From positions 21,249 through 85,248 of the forward strand of contig CAZSTS010000009.1 of the NCBI GenBank assembly GCA_964609965.1: a DNA stretch of 64,000 nucleotides, written 5' to 3'. The translations under genes and the position numbers were made by a program. Shown here piece by piece: positions 42,133-50,240 of the stretch (position 1 is its first letter; each line of letters starts with the position of its first letter). This stretch comes from JAHJDR01 sp964609965. Its GTDB lineage: Bacteria > UBA10199 > JADGCS01. The notes beneath the pieces were generated by a model, which had not been told where the DNA came from, searched no databases, and saw only the letters and a program-made list of their open reading frames with translations.

Positions 42133-43481
42133 GATAACTCCTTGTATTCAATAACAGGGACCATTCCCCCGCCCGCACTTACATTGATTACGCTTTGATT
42201 AGAGAGTCTTGACATGCTGCCAGCATAATGCCCACCAAAAATGAAAGGATTGATATTGTATTTTTTCTTTTGCAATTCAATTTTATCATTAGCCATGACA
42301 GGGACATCAATTGTTGAGATAGGAACATGCCTTTGCACGACCCAATCTTCTTTGTTTTCTAAAATTCGCTTGGTCAATGTATCCCATTCGTCTTGAGGGC
42401 ATTCATGGCCAATGACAACGTTTTTGCCGCCATAACTATCAGAAGGCTTGAGAACAAGGTGCTCTTTGTGTGACAAGATGTGTTTTTTTAGAAAAACAGT
42501 GCTGTCCTGATAACCTGTTTCTTTGTCTAAAACGCGCCTTGTCCATGGAATGTGGCGATGAATGATTTGCTCTTCTTCTTTGGAATAAACATCTTTGTAT
42601 TTTTTGTGGTTAGTTATGATTGAAAGAATTGATTTGCTAGAGGCCAGGCGAGATCTAAAAGGATTCACCACACAAACATTTCCATCCTTAAAGGCTTGAA
42701 TAAAGGCTTGTGATTCTTCAAATTTATCCATCAATTCACGAAAAATAACTCGGCGATAGACAAGGTCGATTGGAACGCCATTGTGTTCCAGTTTTTTGTT
42801 TTGATATTTGAGATCGCGCGGGTCAGCAATAATGGTTTTGTAACCTTTAGACTCAAAATGATTTTTTAAGAGACGAAATTCGTTTTGGGTTCTCACTTCA
42901 CGCCAGTCTAGGATAGCGATAGTTGGGTTTTTGTCCTTTCCAGCAAATTCGTGATAAGCGGCTAAGAGGGCCTTTAAAAGATTGTCTGATCGGTTGTGTC
43001 GATTAAAGGAATATGATTTTGAGATTTCTTTTAAAGGAAAGCTTTCCATCATGATGTCTTCAGTGATGTCTGTGTAGGCAGGGCCAGCAGGCGAGTCGCA
43101 ATTGAATTCAACAAAACGCATGATATCTTTTACAAAAAATGCATCTGGCCTACAAATAACAATATTTTTAGAATACCCGTGATCAATAGCAAGAATTTCT
43201 TCTTCTTTCTTGTTAAGACAAAAGGCACTTTTAAGTTCCGGATGTGTAAAATAAAGCTTGGCTGTTTTTTCTAGAATGTTGGCAACATGACCAATGACTA
43301 TATCTAAAGATTGAAAATAACTTTGAGGGAGAAAAACGGGTTTGATGAATGTGGGAACAATTTGATCTCCAAACTTACAGTCCCTGACATCCATTTGTTT
43401 TTCTAAAAAGGAAACAGCATTGTTCATTTCTTGGGGGTGTGATTGGAGTAGTGCTTCAAAATCACGATTGATTTCACTCAT
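42129..43481 (-). CDS. Circularly permuted ATP-grasp ligase-like protein
   Basis: This 450-residue protein resembles the glutathionylspermidine synthase-like, circularly permuted ATP-grasp group. The segments FVEFNCDSPAGPAY, NPTIAILDWRE, VLKPSDSYGGKNVVIG (nucleotide-binding loop) and GGMVPVIEYKEL at the C-terminus support this. Such enzymes join a carboxylate to an amine with ATP. The acceptor is unknown. It heads a two-gene operon with the amidohydrolase, a pairing suggestive of making and breaking an amide, or of a ligase with a hydrolase working on its product. Confidence 0.83.
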   Translation of the reverse strand: MSEINRDFEALLQSHPQEMNNAVSFLEKQMDVRDCKFGDQIVPTFIKPVFLPQSYFQSLDIVIGHVANILEKTAKLYFTHPELKSAFCLNKKEEEILAIDHGYSKNIVICRPDAFFVKDIMRFVEFNCDSPAGPAYTDITEDIMMESFPLKEISKSYSFNRHNRSDNLLKALLAAYHEFAGKDKNPTIAILDWREVRTQNEFRLLKNHFESKGYKTIIADPRDLKYQNKKLEHNGVPIDLVYRRVIFRELMDKFEESQAFIQAFKDGNVCVVNPFRSRLASSKSILSIITNHKKYKDVYSKEEEQIIHRHIPWTRRVLDKETGYQDSTVFLKKHILSHKEHLVLKPSDSYGGKNVVIGHECPQDEWDTLTKRILENKEDWVVQRHVPISTIDVPVMANDKIELQKKKYNINPFIFGGHYAGSMSRLSNQSVINVSAGGGMVPVIEYKELS

Positions 43482-43587
43482 AAGCGCCTAATTAGGGGAG
43501 TTTAAATCTCCGGGTCAAGTTATTTGGTGAGAAGAACTCATGCTCTGTGATCTTGCTTTGTTGTTCGCATTTCACCTGCCATTACTC

Positions 43588-45240
43588 TCATGGATGGTGT
43601 AATGAAAGGTCTGGAGGAGGTGCTAATAGAAGACAGTCTGACTCGTCTACAGTGTCATCACAGTCATTATCTATCAAGTCTTTGCAAATTTCAGTCCTGC
43701 CTGGGCGGACACTTGCTTTGCTGTCATCACAGTCTTCATCATTGTCAACATAACCCTCGGGTTGTGCGCATTCGGTGGTGTAGTCACTGGGATCTCCATA
43801 CCCGTCTTCATCCGCGTCCAGATAATAATTTGCCGTGCTCAGGCCTTCATCAACACTGCCATCACAGTCATTATCTTTGCCATCGCAGGTTTCCGAATTG
43901 TCAGAATAAATCTCAGCGTCCGTGTCATCGCAATCATCATTGTTGGCAACATAGCCTACTGGTTGTTCGCAATCTTCGAGGGGCAGGCTGTCGTCCCCTT
44001 CTCCATCTTCATCTGCATCTAGATAATATGTATCTAAAAGGCCTTCATCGACATCGCCATCACCATCATTGTCTACGCCGTCACAGACTTCTGGTGTATA
44101 TTCTTCGTCGTCCAAGCTGTCGCCAGAAGCCTCGTCACCATCATCTTCTGCAGTTTTGTCTCCGTCGGTGCTGCCTGATGCCATTGAGGTGTACGATGAA
44201 GACGTTCCATCCCAGTACGTTGTTTGGTAGTAATAATATTCATCAGCAGAAGAGGCTGAAGATCCGGTATCAGAAACGACTTCATCAAGACTGCTATAAT
44301 CATTGTAAACAGCTAATTGTGTGGGGCTATCATAGCTGTCGAATTCATAAATGTATTTTTTGACATTCGTAGTTTCGGTGACACTGGCATCGCTTGAACT
44401 GAACAAGCTAACCAAGCCTTCTGCTGTCAGAGAGCTGAAAGTAAATGATTTGAGATAATCTATATCGGTTTCTAATGTCAGATAAAATTGATCGTTAATC
44501 TCATAAGTTGTCAGCATGGCTATATCTTCATTGGCCCAGTAATCGGCCGTTTTATCACATGTGTTTTTGTTTCCAAGGACATCAATAAAAAATAAGCAAT
44601 TTTTATAATAATTGTTCGTTGCATAGATGGAATAAGAAATGTTTTCCAGGTTATCATCATCATCAAATTCTTTGAGAAAAACACCATAGCCACTCAAAGA
44701 ATCATTATAACCGTATTCAACTGTTCTTGTGCTTTGCTTTTCGCCGTCTCTGTATTTGACAACTTTTGAAACGAGGGCTTCATCAGTATATGTGTATTCA
44801 TAAGAATAAGTGGATTCTGAAGTTAGGGTGCCATCGCTGTCATAGTTTTTATAAATTATTGCTGTGGGATGATAATTGGCATCGTACTCAATAGTTGCCT
44901 TTTGAGTATAGTTGTTGTCAGTGTAAGTGTTCTCAATTAAATAACCGTTGCTATCATAAACAAAAGTATCGGTGCCGTCTGTGCTGCCGTCATCATCTTT
45001 TCCGATACGTTGAGTGATAAGGCCATCGGAATTAAAGGTGTCTTCATGGGTCCCATTAATAACGCCATCGGCATTACAATCAATGTATATAATTCTGGAT
45101 TGCATGGGGTGGGTGATGCTTGAGGTAGGAGAAATTTCGTTAGCATCTGGTGAGTTTGAGTCGCCATCCGAAGACGAGCACCCAAAAGCAGATATTAAAA
45201 GAATACAACAGATTATATTTTTTATTAGATTTGTTTTCAT
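43588..45240 (-). CDS. MopE-type metal-binding repeat lipoprotein
   Basis: The lipoprotein signal ends in LLISAFGC (Cys21). The middle has YD-type tyrosine-rich repeats (YDSNGYLIENTYTDNN, EYDANYHPTAIIY). The C-terminal third carries three MopE units of the form ETCDGKDNDCDGSVDEG plus YYLDADEDGYGD. These Asp/Cys-rich motifs are known as a putative metal-binding family and are common in myxobacteria and relatives. The protein is probably displayed on the cell surface or outer membrane and binds Ca or Cu. The 550-residue length is typical. Confidence 0.87.
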   Translation of the reverse strand: MKTNLIKNIICCILLISAFGCSSSDGDSNSPDANEISPTSSITHPMQSRIIYIDCNADGVINGTHEDTFNSDGLITQRIGKDDDGSTDGTDTFVYDSNGYLIENTYTDNNYTQKATIEYDANYHPTAIIYKNYDSDGTLTSESTYSYEYTYTDEALVSKVVKYRDGEKQSTRTVEYGYNDSLSGYGVFLKEFDDDDNLENISYSIYATNNYYKNCLFFIDVLGNKNTCDKTADYWANEDIAMLTTYEINDQFYLTLETDIDYLKSFTFSSLTAEGLVSLFSSSDASVTETTNVKKYIYEFDSYDSPTQLAVYNDYSSLDEVVSDTGSSASSADEYYYYQTTYWDGTSSSYTSMASGSTDGDKTAEDDGDEASGDSLDDEEYTPEVCDGVDNDGDGDVDEGLLDTYYLDADEDGEGDDSLPLEDCEQPVGYVANNDDCDDTDAEIYSDNSETCDGKDNDCDGSVDEGLSTANYYLDADEDGYGDPSDYTTECAQPEGYVDNDEDCDDSKASVRPGRTEICKDLIDNDCDDTVDESDCLLLAPPPDLSLHHP

Positions 45241-45476
45241 AGTGGCTTATTAAGCAAGGTTTATGCCAACCGAATAAAGTATAACCAAATGAAATTACAA
45301 GGCTTTATGTTTTTTGGCGGTTTCATTGTGACAAAATTAGTTCTTTCTTCTCATATTGATAAAGTTTTTATGCTGGGTATACGGTTTTTCTGGCATCCAT
45401 TGCTTTATGGACAAGGGATATGGTTGTAGATATTAAGTTTTTATGGGCAGAGGTTCTTGTTTTTTAGGAGGAGAAT

Positions 45477-45848
45477 ATGAAGGTCGTTTTTTTTGTTTTT
45501 GGATTTATTTTAGGTCTCGTGGGCATCAATCTTCTTGCGGTAGGGATGGTTGATTCATCTTTGTTGCCATGCGCTTTCTTGGCTTCGAATTATTTCTTGG
45601 TCAGCATGATTTCTTTGGTTGTTGGGTCGATTCTTTGTGTGTCGCTTTCTTTCTATTTTAATATCCATCACACGGTAACAGATTTATTGAAGTTTTTTCT
45701 TATTGCGTTTTTCATAGTGGCTGTAATTTTGCTTCCTTCGGTGCTAAAAACAATCTTTGCCACCTGTGTTTTGTTTTCTCTGGGCTATATCATATTTATT
45801 CTCATCCTTCTCATCTTAAGGTCGTATGGCTGGAGAGGGAGTTCATAA
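45477..45848 (+). CDS. Small integral membrane protein, unknown
   Basis: A 123-residue protein with about three or four transmembrane helices (near 4-25, 35-60, 70-92 and 95-115). The AGGAGG ribosome binding site 6 bases before the ATG supports a real gene. I recognise no family. It precedes the propeller-like gene by 56 bases, so co-transcription is likely. Confidence 0.75.
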   Translation: MKVVFFVFGFILGLVGINLLAVGMVDSSLLPCAFLASNYFLVSMISLVVGSILCVSLSFYFNIHHTVTDLLKFFLIAFFIVAVILLPSVLKTIFATCVLFSLGYIIFILILLILRSYGWRGSS

Positions 45849-45904
45849 GGTCCGGCTTCGTCTCTCGACTTCGCTCGAGGCTTTGTCGCGACAAGGAGTG
45901 TATT

Positions 45905-47212
45905 ATGTTTAAAAAGATAATTCCATTAATCGTGCTTTGTTTTGCCTTGTCTTCTTTTAGTCTTTTTGGTTCTGGTGATGCGGGAAACAAAATACTTTAT
46001 GGAAAAATTCAAAATACAAAAACTGCTTTTTTGAAATCAGGAAAGAGCTGTGAACAGATAGCCTTTCATTCTTTTAAAGGCGGTGGCCTCGTTAAGGTAG
46101 ATGGTAAAAACAACAATCTTAATATGGAGACATTTCCTACCTCTTTGCCACAATCAAAAAAGCATGAGAATTATTATTTTATTCATGCCAAGGAATCTCC
46201 ACTTGTGACCAGGCATCAACATACCTATTCAAACTTAGGTGCCTTGGATCAACAATTGGCGTTTGCTGCTTTTGATAAGAAAAAGCCAGATATTATCAGG
46301 GTGCCAGATGGCAAACAAATTCCAACACAGCTTATTACTTCAAAAGATAATCGCTATTTAATTTATGTTCTCACAGCTGTTCCTGCATCAAAACAAGGCT
46401 TTCCACGTTATGACATTTATGCTGCAGACTCTGATCTTGTGGTAAAGGATCTCAAAAAAGGCATAGAAAAAACTGTAATTAAGGGAAAATATAATCAGAG
46501 ACTATTTGAAAGTTTTTTAGGCTTTTCTAAAGATGGAGATGCGATTTATACTGTCATGTTTGATGGCAAAAGTTTCAAGCTCGTTAAGATCGTATTAGAA
46601 ACAGGAGAGATTTTGGATTTCCAAAAAGTATTTCCATCATTTTCTTGGGATCAGTTGGATTGGAATACACTGTATCCTAGATACACCTCAGAAATATCCT
46701 ATTTTGTGTTTTCGCCAGATGAAAGCATGCTCATGGTTTATACTAATAAATTAGGCAAGGTTGACCCTAAGATTTGCTTTATGACATCTGATCACAAACT
46801 CTCCGCTTTAGATGTTTTGGCTAATACTACCAAAGTTTATTCAGAAGGACTAGGACGAGTTTCAGCATTAAGCTGGAAAAAAGACAATTCAGCTTTTGCT
46901 TACGCGGTATTGAACAGCAACGCTTGTTATCCTGAATATGTTGATTCGAAAATATTTCTCATGAACAAAGACGGACAAGGTAAAGACCTTCTCATTCAAG
47001 AAGACAAAAGCAAGATCCTTGGTATGGGCTGGTCTCCGGATGAAAAGACCATTGGCTATGGGGTTTATGGTATGGACTTGATTGGAAAGATCAAAACCAT
47101 TAATGCACTGTCCAAAGAAGCAAAAGAAATTGTGAATACAAAGCAAACTGAAGGCAAGGTGGATCCAAATGCTCCCATGACTTTGGTTTTTGTGGATTGG
47201 GTGGAGGAGTGA
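45905..47212 (+). CDS. Secreted protein with TolB-like beta-propeller repeats
   Basis: The signal peptide MFKKIIPLIVLCFALSSFSLFG is followed by a 410-residue mature region. Propeller blades are suggested by repeats of the type YFVFSPDESMLMVYTNK, ALSWKKDNSAFAYAV and GMGWSPDEKTIGYGVYG, each with the SPD or KKD turn of WD40-like/PD40 repeats. The protein is probably periplasmic. I cannot name a partner. AAGGAG lies 9 bases upstream of the ATG. Confidence 0.77.
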   Translation: MFKKIIPLIVLCFALSSFSLFGSGDAGNKILYGKIQNTKTAFLKSGKSCEQIAFHSFKGGGLVKVDGKNNNLNMETFPTSLPQSKKHENYYFIHAKESPLVTRHQHTYSNLGALDQQLAFAAFDKKKPDIIRVPDGKQIPTQLITSKDNRYLIYVLTAVPASKQGFPRYDIYAADSDLVVKDLKKGIEKTVIKGKYNQRLFESFLGFSKDGDAIYTVMFDGKSFKLVKIVLETGEILDFQKVFPSFSWDQLDWNTLYPRYTSEISYFVFSPDESMLMVYTNKLGKVDPKICFMTSDHKLSALDVLANTTKVYSEGLGRVSALSWKKDNSAFAYAVLNSNACYPEYVDSKIFLMNKDGQGKDLLIQEDKSKILGMGWSPDEKTIGYGVYGMDLIGKIKTINALSKEAKEIVNTKQTEGKVDPNAPMTLVFVDWVEE

Positions 47213-47256
47213 TTTTACATTAGACGATTATTAACAATGAACATCGAGGAGATTTC

Positions 47257-48774
47257 ATGATTGCAAAAAAAGGTTTTGATAATGAAAAGTATTTAAAAGA
47301 ACAAACAGCAGCCATTCTTGAGAGGGTAGGGCGCTTTAACGATAAACTGTATCTTGAGTTTGGCGGAAAGATTCTTCATGATTTTCATGCTGCTCGCGTG
47401 TTGCCTGGTTTTGATCCTAATGTAAAAATGCGTCTTTTACAGCAACTTAAAGACAAGGCTGATGTTGTTATGTGTATTTATGCTGGCGATATTGAAAGGC
47501 GTAAAGTGCGTGCTGATTTTGGAATTACCTATGATGTTGATGCCCTTAAAACCATAGACGATTTTAGAGAATGGGGCATTGATATTAAAGCCGTCGTGAT
47601 CACCCGTTTTGAAAACCAGCCTTCGGCTCAGGCATTTAAAGCAAAGCTTGAGCGACGTGATATAAAAGTTTACACGCATAAATTCACAAAAGGGTATCCG
47701 ACTGATGTTGATATGATTGTGAGTGACGAAGGCTATGGAGCTAATGCACACATAGAAACAACTAAACCTATTGTCGTTGTGACTGGCCCAGGACCTGGCA
47801 GTGGAAAATTAGGGACGTGCCTAAGCCAGCTTTATCATGATTACAAAAAAGGGTTAAAGTCAGGCTACGCAAAATTCGAGACCTTTCCCATTTGGAATCT
47901 GCCACTCGAGCACCTGGTTAATGTTGCCTACGAAACAGCAACTGCTGAGATGCATGATGTAAATCTCATAGATCACTTTCATTTAGAGGCGTATGATGAA
48001 AAAGCAGTAAATTATAATCGTGATATTGAAGCGTTTCCGTTGCTTAAGCGCATTATGGAAAAAATTACTTCAGGACCTTGTCTGTATAAATCGCCCACTG
48101 ATATGGGGGTAAACTGTGCTGGTTTTGGTATTGTAGATGACGATGCTGTGAGTGCTGCTGCGGCACAAGAGTTTGTTCGTCGCTATTTTCGTTACTCTTG
48201 CGAATACGCTCTTGGATTAGTTGAGAAGAAAACAGTGCAGAGAGTTGAACTTCTCATGAAAGATCATGGAATTAAGGTAGAAGATCGCTCTGTAGTTGTT
48301 CCTGCAAGAAAGGCGGCTGAAGAAGCTTTTGAAAACGGTAAGGGAAATAAAGGCATCTTCTGCGGGGCAGCTATTGAACTAAAAGAGGGCACTATTGTCA
48401 GTGGAAAAAATTCACCTCTCATGCACGCAGCATCAAGTCTTGTTCTCAATGCGGCCAAACAGCTTGCCGGCATTCCCGATCAAATACATCTGTTGCCGCC
48501 TAATATTACCGAATCGATAACTTATCTAAAAAAAGATGTTCTTAATGGTAAAGAAGTCAGTCTTGATCTTGAAGAAACTCTTATTGCTCTCAGCATTAGC
48601 GCTGTTTCAAATCCTGCAGCACAATCAGCTGTAGAGCAGTTGAAGTTAATGCGTGGTTGTGAGGCACATATGACACATATCCCTACACCAGGTGATGAAG
48701 CAGGGTTAAGAAAACTAGGAATCAATTTAACAAGTGATACCAATTTTTCATCAAAGAGCCTGTTTGTATCTTAG
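47257..48774 (+). CDS. DUF1846 (UPF0371) family protein
   Basis: At 505 residues it has the full length of the DUF1846 family. Conserved blocks are YLKEQTAAILERVGRFNDKL, GGKILHDFHAARVLPGFDPN and TGPGPGSGKLGTCLSQLYHD (P-loop-like, near residue 173). A structure is known for a streptococcal relative, but the function remains unclear. A GAGGAG 7 bases upstream sets the start. It is followed by a cupin gene 70 bases downstream. Confidence 0.93.
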   Translation: MIAKKGFDNEKYLKEQTAAILERVGRFNDKLYLEFGGKILHDFHAARVLPGFDPNVKMRLLQQLKDKADVVMCIYAGDIERRKVRADFGITYDVDALKTIDDFREWGIDIKAVVITRFENQPSAQAFKAKLERRDIKVYTHKFTKGYPTDVDMIVSDEGYGANAHIETTKPIVVVTGPGPGSGKLGTCLSQLYHDYKKGLKSGYAKFETFPIWNLPLEHLVNVAYETATAEMHDVNLIDHFHLEAYDEKAVNYNRDIEAFPLLKRIMEKITSGPCLYKSPTDMGVNCAGFGIVDDDAVSAAAAQEFVRRYFRYSCEYALGLVEKKTVQRVELLMKDHGIKVEDRSVVVPARKAAEEAFENGKGNKGIFCGAAIELKEGTIVSGKNSPLMHAASSLVLNAAKQLAGIPDQIHLLPPNITESITYLKKDVLNGKEVSLDLEETLIALSISAVSNPAAQSAVEQLKLMRGCEAHMTHIPTPGDEAGLRKLGINLTSDTNFSSKSLFVS

Positions 48775-48843
48775 GTTTCATTTGAAAGACAAGAGATTCT
48801 GGAAGAAAATTATGGCCGATGAGTTTTGAAAAGGAGAAATAAT

Positions 48844-49350
48844 ATGAAGCAATCAGCAGAAAACTGGGTTGAAAAATTATCCCTTCAACCTCATCCAGAA
48901 GGTGGTTATTATAAAGAAACATTTCGGGCTTGTGAGGAGATATTGTCTGATCATTTGCCCAAAAGATTTTCTGGTAATCGTTCTGTTTCGACAGGAATCT
49001 ATTATCTTTTGGAAAAAGAAAACTTTTCGGCGTTTCACAGAATTAAATCAGATGAATTATGGCATCACTATGATGGGGGAGCTCTTCTGATTCATATTAT
49101 TGATGATAAGGGAGATTATGAAGTAATTAAGTTGGGCAAAAACCTGGATCAAGGGGAGGTGCCTCAGGCTGTTGTGCCTTATGGTGAATGGTTTGCAGCA
49201 GAGCCTGAAGACAAGACTTCGTTTGCTTTTGTGGGATGCACAGTTTCTCCTGGGTTTGATTTTGCAGATTTTGAACTTGGAAAAAGAGATGAACTTCTCA
49301 AGCAACATCCTCAGCACAAAGACATCATCGAAAAGTTAACAAGAGGGTGA
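48844..49350 (+). CDS. DUF985 / cupin_5 family protein
   Basis: I choose the ATG at 48844, preceded by AAGGAG 8 bases upstream, over 48826. The 168-residue protein begins QSAENWVEKLSLQPHPEGGYYKETFR, the family's hallmark (not quoted in full). Other markers are STGIYYLLEKENFSAFHRI, ELWHHYDGG and a C-terminal GFDFADFELGKRDEL. Cupin_5 proteins are small beta-barrels, some of which bind sugars or metals. The role here is unknown. Confidence 0.92.
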   Translation: MKQSAENWVEKLSLQPHPEGGYYKETFRACEEILSDHLPKRFSGNRSVSTGIYYLLEKENFSAFHRIKSDELWHHYDGGALLIHIIDDKGDYEVIKLGKNLDQGEVPQAVVPYGEWFAAEPEDKTSFAFVGCTVSPGFDFADFELGKRDELLKQHPQHKDIIEKLTRG

Positions 49351-49428
49351 AAACATTCAAGAATCTTGGATAGTTGACAAGAGAAGAGATTTTGGCCTAA
49401 TAAGGCCATCCTGCGAGATAATCGCGGT

Positions 49429-49512
49429 ATTCCGCTTTAGCCCTTCGACTCACGTTGTTCGCTCAGGGCAAGTGAGTCATTAAAGGTATGAAGAGGAAAA
49501 TTCCGCTTTAGC
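49429..49512 (+). repeat. 13-bp direct repeat of the tRNA-Asn 5' end around a REP element
   Basis: ATTCCGCTTTAGC occurs at 49429-49441 and again at 49500-49512, where it is the start of tRNA-Asn. A REP-like palindrome (49440-49469) lies between. This looks like a partial tRNA duplication, as left by an insertion next to the tRNA gene. Confidence 0.6.
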
Positions 49513-49577
49513 TCAGTTGGTAGAGCAGTTGACTGTTAATCAATTTGTCGCTGGTTCGAGTCCAGCAAGCGGAGCCA
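49502..49577 (+). tRNA. tRNA-Asn (anticodon GTT), CCA encoded
   Basis: The acceptor stem TCCGCTT (49502-49508) pairs with AAGCGGA (49567-49573), followed by G and an encoded CCA (49575-49577). The D-arm TAGCTCAGTTGGTAGAGCA, the anticodon loop CTGTTAA with GTT at 49535-49537, and the T-arm CTGGTTCGAGTCCAG are all normal. Confidence 0.96.
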
Positions 49578-49599
49578 TGAACCTGTAAACGGTTCATGG
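49575..49599 (+). terminator. Hairpin immediately after tRNA-Asn
   Basis: CCATGAACC (49575-49583) pairs perfectly with GGTTCATGG (49591-49599) around the loop TGTAAAC. The same loop closes the hairpins at 49644 and 50024. No T-run follows, so it may be a processing signal or repeat rather than a terminator. Confidence 0.5.
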
Positions 49600-49643
49600 C
49601 GGAGCCAATCAAACAAGAATGGTTTCGCCATATCAAATTAATA

Positions 49644-49677
49644 AACCCTGTGCCTGCAAACGGTACGGGGTTTTTTT
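49644..49677 (+). terminator. Terminator downstream of tRNA-Asn
   Basis: A long stem (about 49644-49654 with 49662-49672, including two G-U pairs) with loop TGCAAAC runs into seven T residues. It is the likely end of the tRNA transcript and lies upstream of the GIY-YIG gene. Confidence 0.8.
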
Positions 49678-49721
49678 ATTTTATCCGAAACTCTCATATA
49701 TCCAAACTCGAAACAAGTTTC

Positions 49722-49991
49722 ATGTATTATACATATATCTTACTAAGTCATAAGGATAACAAGTTTTATTCAGGTCGCACAAATAACCTTAAACGTAGAT
49801 TTAACGAACATCAAAATGGACTAGTCAGGTCTACAAAATGTCGCTTACCTGTAGAGCTTATTTTCTACGAAGCTTATCTTAATAAATATGACAGCATAAA
49901 AAGAGAAAGATATTTTAAAACCACTAAAGGTAAATATTCGCTAAAAAATATGTTGAAAAATTATTTAGCAGAAAAAGAGCTAAGCCTTTGA
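49722..49991 (+). CDS. GIY-YIG domain protein (UPF0213-like)
   Basis: I choose the ATG at 49722, because the upstream frame from 49596 runs through the tRNA terminator. The 89-residue product is a solo GIY-YIG nuclease domain: YYTYILLS (2-9), then FYSGRTNNLKRRFNEHQNG, and YEAYLNKYDSIKRERYFK. Proteins of this size are widespread and their role is not established. It is bracketed by near-identical hairpins (49646-49670 and 50024-50048). A paralogue lies at 59370. Confidence 0.87.
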   Translation: MYYTYILLSHKDNKFYSGRTNNLKRRFNEHQNGLVRSTKCRLPVELIFYEAYLNKYDSIKRERYFKTTKGKYSLKNMLKNYLAEKELSL

Positions 49992-50023
49992 GGTGTAAGC
50001 GTAAAAAGCGAGAAGGAGTCCAT

Positions 50024-50048
50024 CCCTGTACCTGTAAACGGTACAGGG
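50024..50048 (+). repeat. Hairpin repeat closing the GIY-YIG unit
   Basis: CCCTGTACC (50024-50032) pairs perfectly with GGTACAGGG (50040-50048) around TGTAAAC. It matches the 49646-49670 hairpin at all but three positions. The rest of the 249-base gap before the RND gene (49992-50240) is AT-rich and holds no gene. Confidence 0.75.
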
Positions 50049-50240
50049 TCCAGCAGAGAGAAGGCTTCAACCTCAACCTCTTGTATTCACAGTGGTTTTG
50101 TTTGTTTTTCGTCCCTTAAATAACTATTCAATTGAAATTAGTTCAATGGTTTTCAAATCAAATTGAACCCTTTTGCAATTTGGTCGTCAATATAAATATA
50201 ATTGCTCGCTAGATATTTTAAAATATTTTAAAAGTCTCAT

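Noticed and set aside
43590..44363. 257-residue His-rich plus-strand frame
   Set aside because: It is the shadow of the Asp-rich MopE repeats on the other strand.
49596..49721. N-terminal extension of the GIY-YIG gene
   Set aside because: This stretch contains the tRNA terminator hairpin and T-run, so the later ATG is the better start.
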